A DNA stretch of 64,000 bases from contig CM037870.1 in assembly GCA_021292105.1 (NCBI GenBank), positions 19,375,424 through 19,439,423 of the forward strand, read 5' to 3'. Within the stretch, counting starts at the first letter, position 1; each line of letters opens with the position of its first letter. The stretch is from Anadara kagoshimensis (lineage: Eukaryota > Mollusca > Bivalvia > Arcoida > Arcidae). Under the pieces are notes generated by a model that worked only from the letters and a program-made list of their open reading frames with translations, did not search any database and was not told where the DNA came from. The translations under genes and the position numbers were made by a program. Positions 1 through 11,282 of the stretch are shown here, piece by piece.

Positions 1-1564
1 CTTTTGCTACACCATTGACAGTTACACCACTAACGTATTGGATGTAAAACTTGAATTGAGGCGTTATGGACTGTCAGGGACTTACTGGCAAGTGATGTGT
101 GTAAAGTGAATTCTTTTTCTAATCTTTCTTTGATGGCATGTCTTTCTATTTATACATTAAACATATGAAAATCATGTTACACAATTGAAATACAATAATT
201 TGTATTATCCCAACTGTACTTCTCTTTATGACATGTGTTCCATATGTTTAAATTTTGGCTGTTATTAACTTTGTTCAAAACAACAGGAAGTGATGTCATT
301 CTAGTCTGTGGAAAACCCAGACCTCTGCAACTGTATTTATAGAAATTGTTATCCGTTACACCATTGACCAACTTTTTTCATACATGGCTATCTCGGGTCG
401 TAAATTTTATTCACAAAGACTGATTTAAGTTTTTTAACTGAAAATATTTCATACTAAAGCAGGTGTTCAATTTTATTGACATGGCAAATATGCTGGTTTT
501 TTATCAAAACCGGGTGATTTTTTTTTCTAAAATACAATTATCTATGGTAGTTTTATATTGTATAATATAGCTGAGCTACTAAAACATGCAACAAGACTGG
601 GTTTGGTCTGAAATAACGTATTTACTGTCTACCACACACTACTGACACAAAGGGTTGCATTTTTTTTATAATAACCCATATGAATATTCCTAATGAAAGG
701 TCAAACAGACAGGTCAATGTTGTTTGCCTATACCCCGCTATTACAACTTAATAAAATTTTATAGTTGACCATCAAAAGATTTATTTTGAACAAAGATGCC
801 CAAGTATATGATTGCTGGAGTATGATTTTTGAGCATTACAAGCGGATAAAATAATTTTGCAAACCTTATTTTTTAAGTCAAGGAGTTCAAATGCACATTT
901 GAAATCTCTAGCAGTAGAAAGCGGACACATGGTTTCTGAGAAGTAAATATATGATGTTTTACTAAGTGCAGTATTTTATATTAATGCTGTTGCACGCCTT
1001 AGTTAAGATTGTTTCATCTGGGCGGTCAGTTTTTGGATGATGGAGGACACCAAAGAGTGAAGAGAAACCACTGACTTCCGCAAGCAAACTCACAAACGTC
1101 TTCGAACATTCTCTGCCCATGTGGTATTTGAAACTAGGCTGTGAGAGACATTGTGATCTATACGCACACAAGATCACTGGGCTACCAATGCCCTGATGTT
1201 TTATGAATAACATTCCAAATAAAATTCTTCTTGTCTCAATACATGCACTGCAAACAAAAGCCTTCTTAAGTAAGCAATTCTACATCGTCCAACCGTTACA
1301 CAAGAAAACAGAGTTAACTTGTTGGCTTCAAAGAAAAACACCTACAGTAGTGTTTGAAATATTTAGTGCATGATTTTAATACAATGAGCAAATACATTTA
1401 AACATTTAACAATAACAACCAACATTTGAAAATATAACAGATATTATATGCAATATATATCTGCAATGAATTACATGTATATCGTAAACGAACAGATTTA
1501 CGATTCAAACATTTGCACATTATATATGATATGTATTTGAAATAAGATCACCATTTAATAATAC
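1..1564. other. AT-rich stretch, no gene seen (copy A)
   Basis: Nothing supports a gene or known element. A minus-strand frame at 962-1213 is shortened to 31762-31953 in copy B and shows no conservation pattern. Confidence 0.5.
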
Positions 1565-1666
1565 AAGCTATGATGATAAAACGTGATGACTTCAATTTTT
1601 CTATTTTCAACTTACCTTTTGTATGTAACAATATATCTGCTTCTCCGGTTTATTGTATATTTATAG
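1565..1666 (+). mobile_element. RT coding relic (copy A)
   Basis: This fragment aligns with the RDDFNFSI block of the RT and continues to about the PAYGVFI block, with one frameshift. It is duplicated at 32322-32425. Confidence 0.55.
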
Positions 1667-1740
1667 TACATTATGGTTCAGGGATATTCCAAGCCTAGGG
1701 TTATCAAGATTTACAAAAAAATATGGTATTCTTGGAAATA

Positions 1741-1893
1741 TAGAGGATCTTAGACGAGTGGGGGTTTAATATGAAATTTATTAAATGAGTTTAATAATTA
1801 AATATGCCACGAGCCTTGGCGACTGGCATATTTAATTATTGAACGAGTTTAATAAATTTTATATTAAACCCTCGCGAGTCTAAGATTCTATAT
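1741..1893. repeat. Long inverted repeat (copy A)
   Basis: Arms of about 68 bp (TTTAATATGAAATTTATTAA, TTTAATAATTAAATATGCCA and complements) face each other across a short loop with GAGCCTTGGCGACT. It is probably a palindromic miniature element. Confidence 0.85.
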
Positions 1894-2369
1894 ATCACAT
1901 AACTCAAAATACCGAGGCATAATGACATGTACATATTATTTGATGTCATATAGAAACAGACGATTTCTATCTAGGTCAGACAAATCACCTCCAAATTAAC
2001 TGCGCAAGTAAGAATATAGTTCTATATTCTGGTTACAGTAAAAGTAAATTAATCACCTAGAAAAAAAGACATAATCAGTATGTAAGTTTAAATCATAATA
2101 TTTTTCCGAGTGCAACAAAATTATTTTCAAAGAATCGGAAAGTCTTCAAAAGTCTAAAAATAAACAACAGACTCACACAGTTTTCATATGACGTCATTAG
2201 GCACGACCACTACGTAAATCAGAAACGTGATAACTGATTACGTCACAATCAACTGATATTACATGGGTACCTGCGTAATACGAAAAATATTACACCGTTT
2301 AATTCCATCAATAAACAGGAGGGTTATGTGATATATATGATATCCTATACTTCCATGTCCCTTTCATTC

Positions 2370-2505
2370 TAATCTTTATTTCACACATGGCGGGTATAGG
2401 CCGAAAACAGGATGCGCTTACCCTTCTGGAGCACCCCACCTCATTTTCTTGGTGGAAGTTCGCGTGTTTTGTCTAAATTTTCAAATTTACTAAGTTTTTA
2501 CGTTT
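2370..2505 (+). mobile_element. RT-element 3' UTR relic (copy A)
   Basis: It carries the blocks ACACATGGCGGGTATAGG, CTTACCCTTCTGGAGCACC and CTTGGTGGAAGTTCGCGTG of the family 3' UTR, in plus orientation. The RT coding part is missing. Confidence 0.6.
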
Positions 2506-2689
2506 TTAATATGTTTTTTATTAATTTGTTTGTTTTTTGAATAATGAACTGAAAATTGATTGGTATGTTTATTTTTGATTAACATATATTATACAATAGC
2601 TCATTAGCCAATAAAGTGAAGAAAAAACAGCTAACATTTAAAATATTTACCACGCTTTACACATTGCATGTATAACTATATAATATACA

Positions 2690-3480
2690 CTAAAGTGTAA
2701 GCCGTGTTACAACACAAATGCAGAAACATTCGAAATATTTAACACATCATATATGAAGTCAATTGAGTTAAAACATAAAAAAATTACAGCTAGCATTCAT
2801 GATATACAATGGGTATTTTACAACTTTTGAGCAATAGCAATATTACTCTGATATTTATTCACATAATAAACATTGGATATTCAACACCCACACTACCTTA
2901 TATATAACAGCAATATTTACAATGGATGGTAAAGCATTTGAAGAAAAATACAACTACCATTATAAAAAATTAGCAGAATCTATACATTTAATCCTTAAAC
3001 ATTTCACAAAAATAAAACAATCATTTGGAACTTAAAAAATGGTGTACAGTAGATTGTAAACAAATACAGTAACATTAGAAATATTTAACACATCATATAT
3101 GAAGTCAATGGGGTTAACACAAATTAAATAGTAGCATTCGTGACATTCAGCACATGATATACAATTGGAAATTTACAATTTAACCAACAATGCAAGAGCA
3201 CTCATTAGTAATTAGTGAATCTTCAACACTCAAGTGTAAATACACTACCTCATGTATAATATACAATGAATGGTAAAACATTGGAAGAAACATACAGCTA
3301 CCATTATGAAAAATGAACATAAACTGTACGTTGTGAATAATAATAAATCAAACGCATTTTTTCAACAACGTTAACATTTTGAAATAATATAGAAACATAA
3401 TCTTTACATTTAATCCTTAAACATTTCACAAAAATAAAACCAGCATTTAGAACTGTAAAAAAATGATATATAATAGATAT
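2690..3480. repeat. Degenerate tandem duplication of about 345-420 bp (copy A)
   Basis: Phrases such as AACACATCATATATGAAGTC (2741, 3086), CTACCATTAT (2952, 3299) and CTTAAACATTTCACAAAAAT (2992, 3416) recur in order. No gene is seen; it is AT-rich. The same is found at 33440-34190. Confidence 0.6.
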
Positions 3481-3489
3481 TTAACCATA

Positions 3490-5065
3490 TAGCACAATAC
3501 ATCAACAGCTATGATTTGAATGATTGACACGTGATAAACAATGGCAATGGATGTCTAACACAGTTAGCCGTTTAAATATTTAACATATAATACATAATGA
3601 ATCTTTTCAGAGTTGACTGCCGATTTTGCCTGGTTTATTACTTGATAACCCGAGAGAAAAGACAGTCAATTCTTATATTTAAAATCAATATACGAATTTT
3701 TTATGTTTCCAAAAAGACATTTACGAATGATGTGATCTAGACATAAAACAGCCGAACAGTCATTGCCTAGATTTCAAATTTACTTCAAGCATCACTACAA
3801 ATATTTCACACATGGTATACACTAGATTTAAAGAATTTCACATCAATATAACAGATATTGGAAAACATTTACTTGAAAATATAACGTACAATTCACAACA
3901 TATGTGTAACTATCTTGAAAATCATCTGAAAACTTTAACACATAACACGGAATTGGTGGTTACTGTAAATGTATTTCATTTCGCGTGTATTTTTTTTCGC
4001 TGTATTGAATATTTAGACATTCGCGTAGTCGAATTTTCGCATTTTTAAATATGCTCTATAACATTATAAGTACAATATAATATTTGCTTTGTATTAATTT
4101 TCGCGCAAAATAAATGACAGCGAAATAAGTTTTACTTTCGCATATTAGATTTGCGATTTTAGAATGGATGAGTACGTTTGTGGTTCATTTTATGAGAAAC
4201 TTTCTGAAAAACGCATTAAAACGGAAAACGATCACGTGTAAAAGAATTTATAACACTTGATTTATTAAGGAACTGTGTTACTACCGTAACAAAAAACACG
4301 TAATTCTACAATAGATAAATCATCTAAAATGTTACTTTTCTTTAGATTTTTTCGACTCCAATGGACTCGAGTAATTCATATGAGTTTCAATATTTAAGTG
4401 CACTTATTCTCTCATAAGTTATATTAGTGTCTATAAGTTACCAAGTGAGAAGCAATTTATTTACTAGTATTATTTGGAAATGTATCACATTTTTGTTACG
4501 AAAAACGTTCAACGTCTCTTGTAATATTTCTAAATATTTTTAAATTGAGACTTTCAAAGATTTCAGTCGAAAACTGTCTAATCTTTTAGATCATGAAATG
4601 AAATTAAAGGTCATAATCGCAAAATATATATTGTAAAGCTATAACAAACTTATCGATGTTAATGAAAAGGAGATCTAACTCTACAAACGAAATCGTTCTT
4701 CGTTAACGCGTTTGATATCGTTATCAAGAATATTAATGAAATTATGTACATATACCAATAAAACGCTTTAGGACAAAATTTCGAGAAAAAGCTGCTATTT
4801 TGTAAATATAAATGGTTATTATAGTAACTTGATTTTAAAACATAGTACATGTATATCATATTATGTTGATGAAATCAGTTACAATTTAAAGGAAAAATAA
4901 AATCCCAAATTAGTTTTGATTAACATGTCGTAGGTTTACCTTAAGTAATCTGATTTCCCGAAATTGCTAGAAAAACAAAATCCCAAGTTAAGTTTTGATT
5001 TACACTTTTAGGCGTACCTTAAATTAATCGATTTCTCTTATTAGTAGTCAAAATTGCAAACCAAT
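3490..5065. other. AT-rich 3' flank of the receptor gene (copy A)
   Basis: No gene is recognised. The plus-strand frame at 3812-4048 (34492-34764 in copy B) reads through AT-rich sequence and does not keep its end between copies. The receptor poly(A) site should lie here on the minus strand but is not pinpointed. Confidence 0.4.
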
Positions 5066-6650
5066 TTAATTTTCACTGTCTATATTTGAATTTTGCTTTA
5101 CTTGGTTATGCCGAAAAAGAGAGTCAATTGTAGAAACAGTACTTAGGGTTTTGCTCTGTTTTAATACTTTAAATTTATATTTTACTTGTCTTGAAATGAG
5201 AAGAGATACACTAAACAAAAACCCATGAGAACCTGCCAAAAAAATAAATACAATTCGAAGTATATCTTGGTCTGTTGCCTCTGCAATTATTCCTAACAGC
5301 CATGACAAGCCCGAGAATAAACAAAATCTGATATATACTGGCCAATAAGAATGGGTTCCGATTTCTGCTGAATGACCTTCGATGCTTTGTTGCAATGTAT
5401 ATATTTTACATCCTGCAACGAGCAAAACAAACACATTGACAAGAATTGATATGGAAATAGGACCAATGAAAACCACAATATTTACTGGGAAAATAGACGG
5501 AAACAAACGTTAGTGCATATCCTATTTGATAGCTGTTGGTTATGTCTAAGATTGCAGATGGAATCACAATAATAAAGGGGATGCCATAACCTATAACGTA
5601 GTTATAAATGGGGACATGACTTGCCGACTGCATATTTGGATTTTGGTTAAGCTTCATCATTGCTTTTAAAAGTGTGATTGTATATGTGGTCATCCAAGTG
5701 AAACAACATAACCAAACATAATGAGATAAAATTCCCACAATGAGACAAACCATGTGATAATCATTGGCGCCAAAACCAAACATGAAAAACAGATGTGAAA
5801 AGAGCATACTTATCATAAAATGTTCGCACACTTTTCCAGCAACATTGTTTGACAAATTTAAACATTTATGAAGTATCAATGTAGCAAGGAGGAAAAGGGA
5901 GGAAAAGCCCATGGTAACAAAAGACAAAATAATTTGAATGTTTTGCAAGTCACCATTGTCTGTTTCTTTATAGAATCGCTTCCATACGGTTGTATTTACG
6001 GAATATGAAATACTTAAGAGTTTAAAACTGTTGATTTTATCTAGAGCATCACTTTCATTCTGTACAGAGGATGCAATTACTTCTAAGAAATCGGGTATTC
6101 TTTTTACTTTTGGTTTAACTTCTCTCAGTTCTTCCCGCACTTTGATTTCAAATTGTTTGGCTTTGATGATATATCGTATCTGCGAAAGACAATTTGTAAA
6201 TGTAACACTTGGTGGCCTCTGAACCAAGGTTGGGTCATATTTAAATGTTGTCATACTGTATTTCTGGGGGTCTGATTTATCTTTCTCAATGTAAGTCCAA
6301 TTCATACGTTTAAGATCTTGATAAAAAAGTGACAACTCCTGTAGAGATACAGTTTCGTTAATTGAGAAAAAGTAAACAAGATTTATAATATGACAAATAG
6401 ATGAATTCGAGCAAGGAAAAGATGTATTTGTATCGTAAATACGCTTATAGTGGCACTGCCCGTTAAAACCTGTGTCTCTGTGCTTCATAGCTTTGATCAA
6501 CTTCTCCCAAGGTATGAATAGATTAATAAGTACATTAGCCAAACCCATCACTCTGAACGATATATCGTTAATTAAAGAGGCATTCGTTAATAGCTTCAAA
6601 TTTACTTCTAGCTCACTATTTCCAATCACAGCATCAAAACTGCACGACCC
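5066..6650 (-). pseudogene. Somatomedin-B 7TM receptor, copy A, exon 2 (7TM), frameshifted
   Basis: This exon follows a polypyrimidine tract and TTGCAG acceptor at 6651 and joins exon 1 in phase 0. About 200 residues of extracellular linker (GSCSFDAV onward, two cysteine clusters) precede seven hydrophobic segments. Examples are TM1 IILSFVTMGFSSLFLLATLI, TM6 with GLSWLLGI, and TM7 with LAGSHGFLFSVS; the TM6-TM7 pattern is that of adhesion/secretin-type receptors. I see no canonical GPS cleavage motif. Compared with copy B, two single-base deletions around 5499-5516, at the start of TM5, shift the frame, so the protein as read would end shortly after TM4. The C-terminal part (TM5-TM7 and tail, stop at 5066) stays open in the other frame. 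This could be a young pseudogene or an assembly error. The intact product would be about 950 residues. Confidence 0.8.
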
Positions 6651-6999
6651 CTGCAAGAAAAAAAGAAAAGAAAATACTATCTGTTAATGCAATGAATTCT
6701 AAGTATATATATTTAAAGGATGTATCCTTCTTTGAAGTCCAAAATATCCCTGAATTTACCTTGATTCTCAACCTAAGTTTTGGAATGATATGACGATTAA
6801 AGAATGATTATAAAGAAAACCATATCGAAATATCTATTTTTTCACTAGTGATATGTAAATATAAACACAATTTTATAAAAGAGTTGTATAGTGGCGCAAA
6901 TGTAGTTTCCTCTCAGTATTGCAGTATTGATATCAATATCTTTTTTAGAAGTAAAACCCATGTCGAAACTATATTCTGGATAATTTTTGTAACAGAGAG

Positions 7000-7323
7000 T
7001 TGAGTTGAGTAATGGTGTTTAACGTCTCATGCAAGAATATTTCACTTATATCGAGACGTCGCCAACTGTAAGCGAAGGTGCAGAAATTTTGCCTGTGTGT
7101 TGCGCTGATGGCATTATACAGCAGGGTTCGTGCCAAGCCTACCAAGACACAGGACCTCGTTTATTTTAAGTTCCCATCCGAAAGAACTGTGACTTTAATT
7201 TCGTAATGCGAAGTGTTTGGAGGAAGAACAGTCACTACCGACTTTGGTCAGATCCGGTCGGGGTTCGAACCCACGACCTCCCACTTATGACGCGAGCACA
7301 TTATCAACTAAACCACCACAGTT
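7000..7323 (-). mobile_element. tRNA-derived SINE (copy A)
   Basis: On the minus strand it has a tRNA-like head with A box (TGGTTTAGTTGATAA, decayed) and B box (GGTTCGAACCC), then a conserved body and the tail with GAAATATTCTTG and GTTAAACACCATTAC. I take the tail type to be molluscan; the exact SINE family is not assigned. It sits in the receptor intron. Confidence 0.8.
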
Positions 7324-7512
7324 GTTTGTACATTATACTTCTTAACAATATTGTAGCCACGAGCATAAATTTTTTGAGGATCTTGTGTTTGTAGTCTTAT
7401 ATATACCTGAGTAACACTAGTATAATTGTGTACATTGCTTTGGCGGAAAAGGGAATAAGGGAAATGTCTTTTATAGAAGAATTCATAAACAAAAGATGAA
7501 CATGTATTTCTT

Positions 7513-7655
7513 GATAAGGAAGCTTACCCTTCCGGAGCACCGGCCTCACTTCCCTGGTGGAAGTTCAAGTGTCTAACCTAACTTGTCAGTTCCAAAGTTT
7601 TTACTTTGCTTCTGGATTGTGATTCGGAAATGGATTAGTATGTTTGTTTTTGATC
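7513..7655 (+). mobile_element. RT-element 3' UTR relic (copy A)
   Basis: It is a well-kept 3' UTR fragment from CTTACCCTTCCGGAGCACC to GTATGTTTGTTTTTGATC, the usual 3' end of the family, inside the receptor intron. Confidence 0.65.
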
Positions 7656-8421
7656 ATATAATCAAAACTTTAACAAACAGGTGTAAAGCGCAATAACTCC
7701 ATCGCTGTCGGAAAAGTCAATGCAATAGAAAACATAAAATTGTAATTAAAATGAAAATTCTTTGAAACTTAAAGTTTAATTGAAAGTGTTTGCTGTGAAA
7801 GTAGACCAAAAATCATAATAGATTATTTTACCAATTGACAAAAATCATTTAAGTATATCAGGGCTCTGCGTTTGTAAACCAATATGATGTTTAAGGATTA
7901 TTTATGATTTTTCCTTCTAAAATCTATTTCCCGCTGTTTTATCATTCTCTCATTTTCTGTGGACAAATTTTATAGGTTCGTAGTTTTATGTACCTATCAC
8001 TCTTCATTAATGTATTTTGAGAAGGCAAATACTTCAAAGAGAAAACAAGCAATGAATTGTCTATTTTGATCAAAGTTCATAATTGTTAAACAACGTAATT
8101 TTACGGATTGTGTTAATACAAACTAAAACACTGATAAATAAACAGATGTGAAACATTTAGTTTAGCTTAAACAATATTTATTTGAAAATCAAAAGGAATA
8201 ATGTAATGAAACAATTTTACAAATCAGGAACCTGGAACAATACAGGAGTAAAACTCATATTAACCAGTTTTCTGTGCATCTATAATACATGTATACCAAT
8301 TTATAAAACATGGCATTATATACAAACAATAAAGTAAAGTATTCAGTAGAACATTATGAGCATAAAACATTTATATATTTATCAATTAAACGTTCATCAT
8401 TATTACAAAATTAATTTTGCA

Positions 8422-8465
8422 GTACTAGACGACCTTTTCAGAATAGCATTCCTCATCAGTAGTGC
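8422..8465 (-). ncRNA. Degenerate hammerhead (copy A)
   Basis: On the minus strand this reads GCACTA, CTGATGA, stem II GGAAT/ATTCT with a GCT loop, GAAA, then AGGTC, GTC and TAGTAC. The stem III C is replaced by A, and stem I has one mismatch, so activity is doubtful. The family tail (TGCAAAATTAATTTTG) follows. A same-strand RT relic ends about 730 bp upstream (9195-9565). Confidence 0.65.
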
Positions 8466-8686
8466 TACGACAAATAAAAAGGGGAAGACCACATAGAGGA
8501 AAACGACCGAAAAGGAACGAAATGCCGCCGGATGAACCAGCTTGAACAAGGCAAAAACAGTCGCAAAAGGCATGGAAAGATAGCGTTACGGCCTTATGTG
8601 CCTTCTGGCGAGGAAAGCATTTTATTATACCTCATTAGAAAAATATGATACTATCTGTAATTTGATTGGATCGTTGGATCATGTGA

Positions 8687-9206
8687 TCAGGGTGGAGAAC
8701 ACATCGTGTATCCCTCTGAAAACATCATATCCCACCTCTTCGGAACACACCATGACGTCACAATGATATGACGTAATCGATCGAAAATCAGTGACGACGT
8801 TCTAGCGTTTGCCTCCGATGAGTTCCGATATGAGAAAAAACAATGAATCGGAAAAAGACTGGTGTTTTTGAGCTGTCTTTTTTTAATATTTTCTGTTTTT
8901 CTTATTACCATGGTTATCTTTCGGTAAAATAAACGCCCTCGGGAAATTTGACTTGTTGCGGGTGAACAAATGTTCATATCTCTCACACAAAGGCAATAAA
9001 TGTATAAAGGCTAAGGCTAAAGTGAGTGCTACGACAAATATTGTTGTAATCCAAGTTTTAAGATGTTTAAATGAGAAAAATAGAAGAAACAAACTTGATT
9101 GTAACAGTTCCACGTAAGGCAATACTTCGAACAATAAAATGTAACTAAAGTTCTTTGGGAAATTTAAATATTTAAAATGCTTATTATTTTTATTAATCAA
9201 AAACAA
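8687..9206 (-). other. Possible small membrane-protein reading frame, copy A (broken)
   Basis: An open frame from 9206 reads a hydrophobic stretch (SLFLLFFSFKHLKTW, then IFVVALTLALAFIHLLPL) followed by a charged tail. In copy A it closes near 8883 and continues in another frame to 8687, because about 7 bp present in copy B are missing. I recognise no family. It lies inside the receptor intron on the same strand, between an RT relic and a hammerhead, so it may be non-coding or part of a mobile element. Confidence 0.2.
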
Positions 9207-9565
9207 ATACTAATCCATGTCCGAATCACAATCCAGAAGCAAAGTAAACACTTTGGATCTGACAAGTTAGGTTAGACACTTGAACTTCCACCAGGGAAGT
9301 GAGGCCGGGTGCTCCGGAAGGGTAAGCACCTCCTGTTTAGCTAGCTAACCAGCCACGTGTGTAATCAAAATTGTGTGAAAGGAACATGGAACTATGACGT
9401 CAAATATGTCCAGGGCAATCTTGGACACAGAAACATCAAACTTATCAACAATACTGTGATGACGGCCATAAAACTTTTTGAGGGCCTTGATAAGCCTAGA
9501 CTTGCAATATCCCTGAGTCAACAATTTATTTGCAATCAGCCTACTTCGTTGTACAAAGTTAACAA
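9195..9565 (-). mobile_element. RT C-terminus and 3' UTR relic (copy A)
   Basis: On the minus strand it runs from the KLLANK block through the FYGRHH-like block and the stop to the 3' UTR end near 9195. A hammerhead lies downstream on the same strand at 8465-8422. Confidence 0.65.
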
Positions 9566-9824
9566 TGTTGATCTGACAATAAAACGTACTGCCTCTTGGG
9601 TCAATGAGTTCTTCGGAAATGCTTAGTCCACTAAAAGAAAAACCAGTCCAGCGGTTGTTATTATTAGTACATGTAAACTAAGCAATTAATTTCGTCTGGC
9701 GAATTCTGTGACAACGACTTAGAGTTATTGCGCTATAAACCTGTATTTTGACGGATATTTTGATTTTGACTATTGGAAACTGTTGTTTTAGTTTATTTGC
9801 ACGTTCGATAACTGAAACTTTTTG

Positions 9825-10232
9825 TCAATTAATACGCTATAGTATAGCTTGTTCCCATTACGGGGACTTTGTACAACGAAGGAGGCTGCTCGCAAATAAA
9901 TGTTGACTCAAGGACTTTGCAAGCCCATGCTTAGCAAGGCCCTCAAAAGGTTTTATGGCCGCCATCACAGTATTGTTGTTAGGTTTGATGTCTCTGTACC
10001 CAGTATTGCCCTGGACATATTTGACGTCCTAAAGGTCAATGTTCCTTTCCCACAATTTTGATTACACGTGGCGGGTGTAGCTAGCTAAACAAAATGTGCT
10101 TATGCTTCCCGAGCATCCGCCTCGCTTCTCTGGTGGAAGTTCACGTGTCTAACCTAACTTCAGTTCAGTTCAGTACCAAAGTTTTTACTTTGCTTCTGGA
10201 TTGTGATTCGGACAGATTAGTCTGTTTGGTTT
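9825..10232 (+). mobile_element. RT C-terminus and 3' UTR relic (copy A)
   Basis: In plus orientation it covers RYGxxCSHYGDFVQ through ALDIFDV and the 3' UTR. It is inverted relative to the neighbouring relic 9195-9565, so the two could fold back in RNA. The tandem hammerhead pair starts about 220 bp downstream. Confidence 0.65.
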
Positions 10233-10453
10233 AGATTTAACCACTGGACCGGTATCTCTGCTGGTGAACCAAACATCAACGAGAATATTATAGACTCAGT
10301 AGGCAATACTTTAACATTGTCAGAAATATACTACTGTGTTAATTTTCTGCTTGTTAAAATCTGAAAAATTACTAAGGTATATTCCCTAATGAAAATTATT
10401 TCGTTACATATATTCGGTTAAATATTTTTTTCTTGGTTTCACAATTTTCGTCC

Positions 10454-10500
10454 GAGAACTACTGATGAGGAATTGCATTCCATAAGGGTTGTCTAGCGCT
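10454..10500 (+). ncRNA. Degenerate hammerhead, first of a tandem pair (copy A)
   Basis: CTGATGA and stem II (GGAAT, TGC, ATTCC) are kept, but GAAAC has decayed to ATAAG. GTC with TAGCGC follows. The motif is followed by the family tail (TTTAAAATTAGCACTGG, TATAATAT). A second hammerhead 3' half lies 281 bp further on the same strand. It is about 220 bp downstream of the RT relic ending near 10232. Confidence 0.65.
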
Positions 10501-10763
10501 TTAAAATTAGCACTGGTATAATATGCAATTTTTCAGAATTTTTAAAAAATTAAGAATCAGACAAACTTAATAAATAATGTTCACGTTTTTTTTGACAATA
10601 TAATGTTTTGTGACCCTTTAACAATACTTAAACCACACCACTTAATACTATATAATATCCATCTATTGTTCTGAGCAATATTTTTTCGTTCTCCGGAAAA
10701 TAAAAATGCTGGCTTATCTTATCGTCACCGTTGCTTTAAATACCTAAATTTAATTTTGTTCAC

Positions 10764-10779
10764 AAACGGTCGTCTAGTG
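10764..10779 (+). ncRNA. Hammerhead 3' half, second of a tandem pair (copy A)
   Basis: AAAC, loop GGTC, GTC and TAGTG form the 3' half of the motif, followed by the family tail TGCAAAATTAC. The 5' half (CTGATGA, stem II) is not recognisable. Cleavage sites at 10493 and 10774 would bound a 281-nt monomer. Confidence 0.5.
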
Positions 10780-10811
10780 ATGCAAAATTACAACCGGTTT
10801 TGTAATAAGAA

Positions 10812-11220
10812 CAATCAAAAACAAACATACTAATCCATGTCTTAATCACAATCCAGAAGTAAAACCTTTGGAACTGAGAAGTCAGGTTAGACACGTGAAC
10901 TTTCACCAGGGAAGTGCGACCGGGTGCTCCGGAAGGGTAAGCATCTCCGGTTTAGCTAGCTACAACCGCCACATGTGTAATTAAAATTGTGTGAAAGGAA
11001 CATGGACCTATGGGACGTCAAATATATCCAGGGCAATCCTGGACACGGATACATCAAACATATCAACAATTCTGTGATGACGGCCATAAAACTTTTTGAG
11101 GGCCTTGATAAGCCTAAGCCTGCAATATCCTGGGTCAACAATTTATTTGCAAGCAGCATGCTTCGTTGTACAAATTCCCCGTAGTGGGAACAAGCTCTTC
11201 TATAGCGAATTATTGCGAAC
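10812..11220 (-). mobile_element. RT C-terminus and 3' UTR relic (copy A)
   Basis: It is a minus-strand relic that ends about 60 bp before the donor of receptor exon 1 and starts directly after the second half of the hammerhead pair. Confidence 0.65.
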
Positions 11221-11282
11221 GATTGTCAAACACAGCAAAAACATTAAAGCAGGTTTCGTAAATGTTTTGTAGTTGAACTTAC

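Larger units (their letters stand above)
6651..11282 (-). other. Receptor intron, copy A (equivalent 37372-42009 in copy B)
   Basis: This 4.6 kb intron lies between the GTAAGT donor at 11282 and the TTGCAG acceptor at 6651. It is filled with mobile-element debris: a SINE (7000-7323), four RT relics (7513-7655, 9195-9565, 9825-10232, 10812-11220), a degenerate hammerhead (8422-8465), a tandem hammerhead pair (10454-10779) and a possible small membrane-protein reading frame (8687-9206). The stretch 7660-8420 shows nothing recognisable. Confidence 0.75.

Noticed and set aside
962-1213. 83-codon minus-strand frame (31762-31953 in copy B)
   Set aside because: An internal deletion changes its length in copy B, and no family is recognised; insufficient to call a gene.
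8480-8640. Plus-strand stretch reading WKDSVTALC and RGKRPKRNE, similar to LINE RT tails
   Set aside because: It is short, interrupted by a stop, and without the RWLGH-type motif; too weak to call, unlike 28130-28446.
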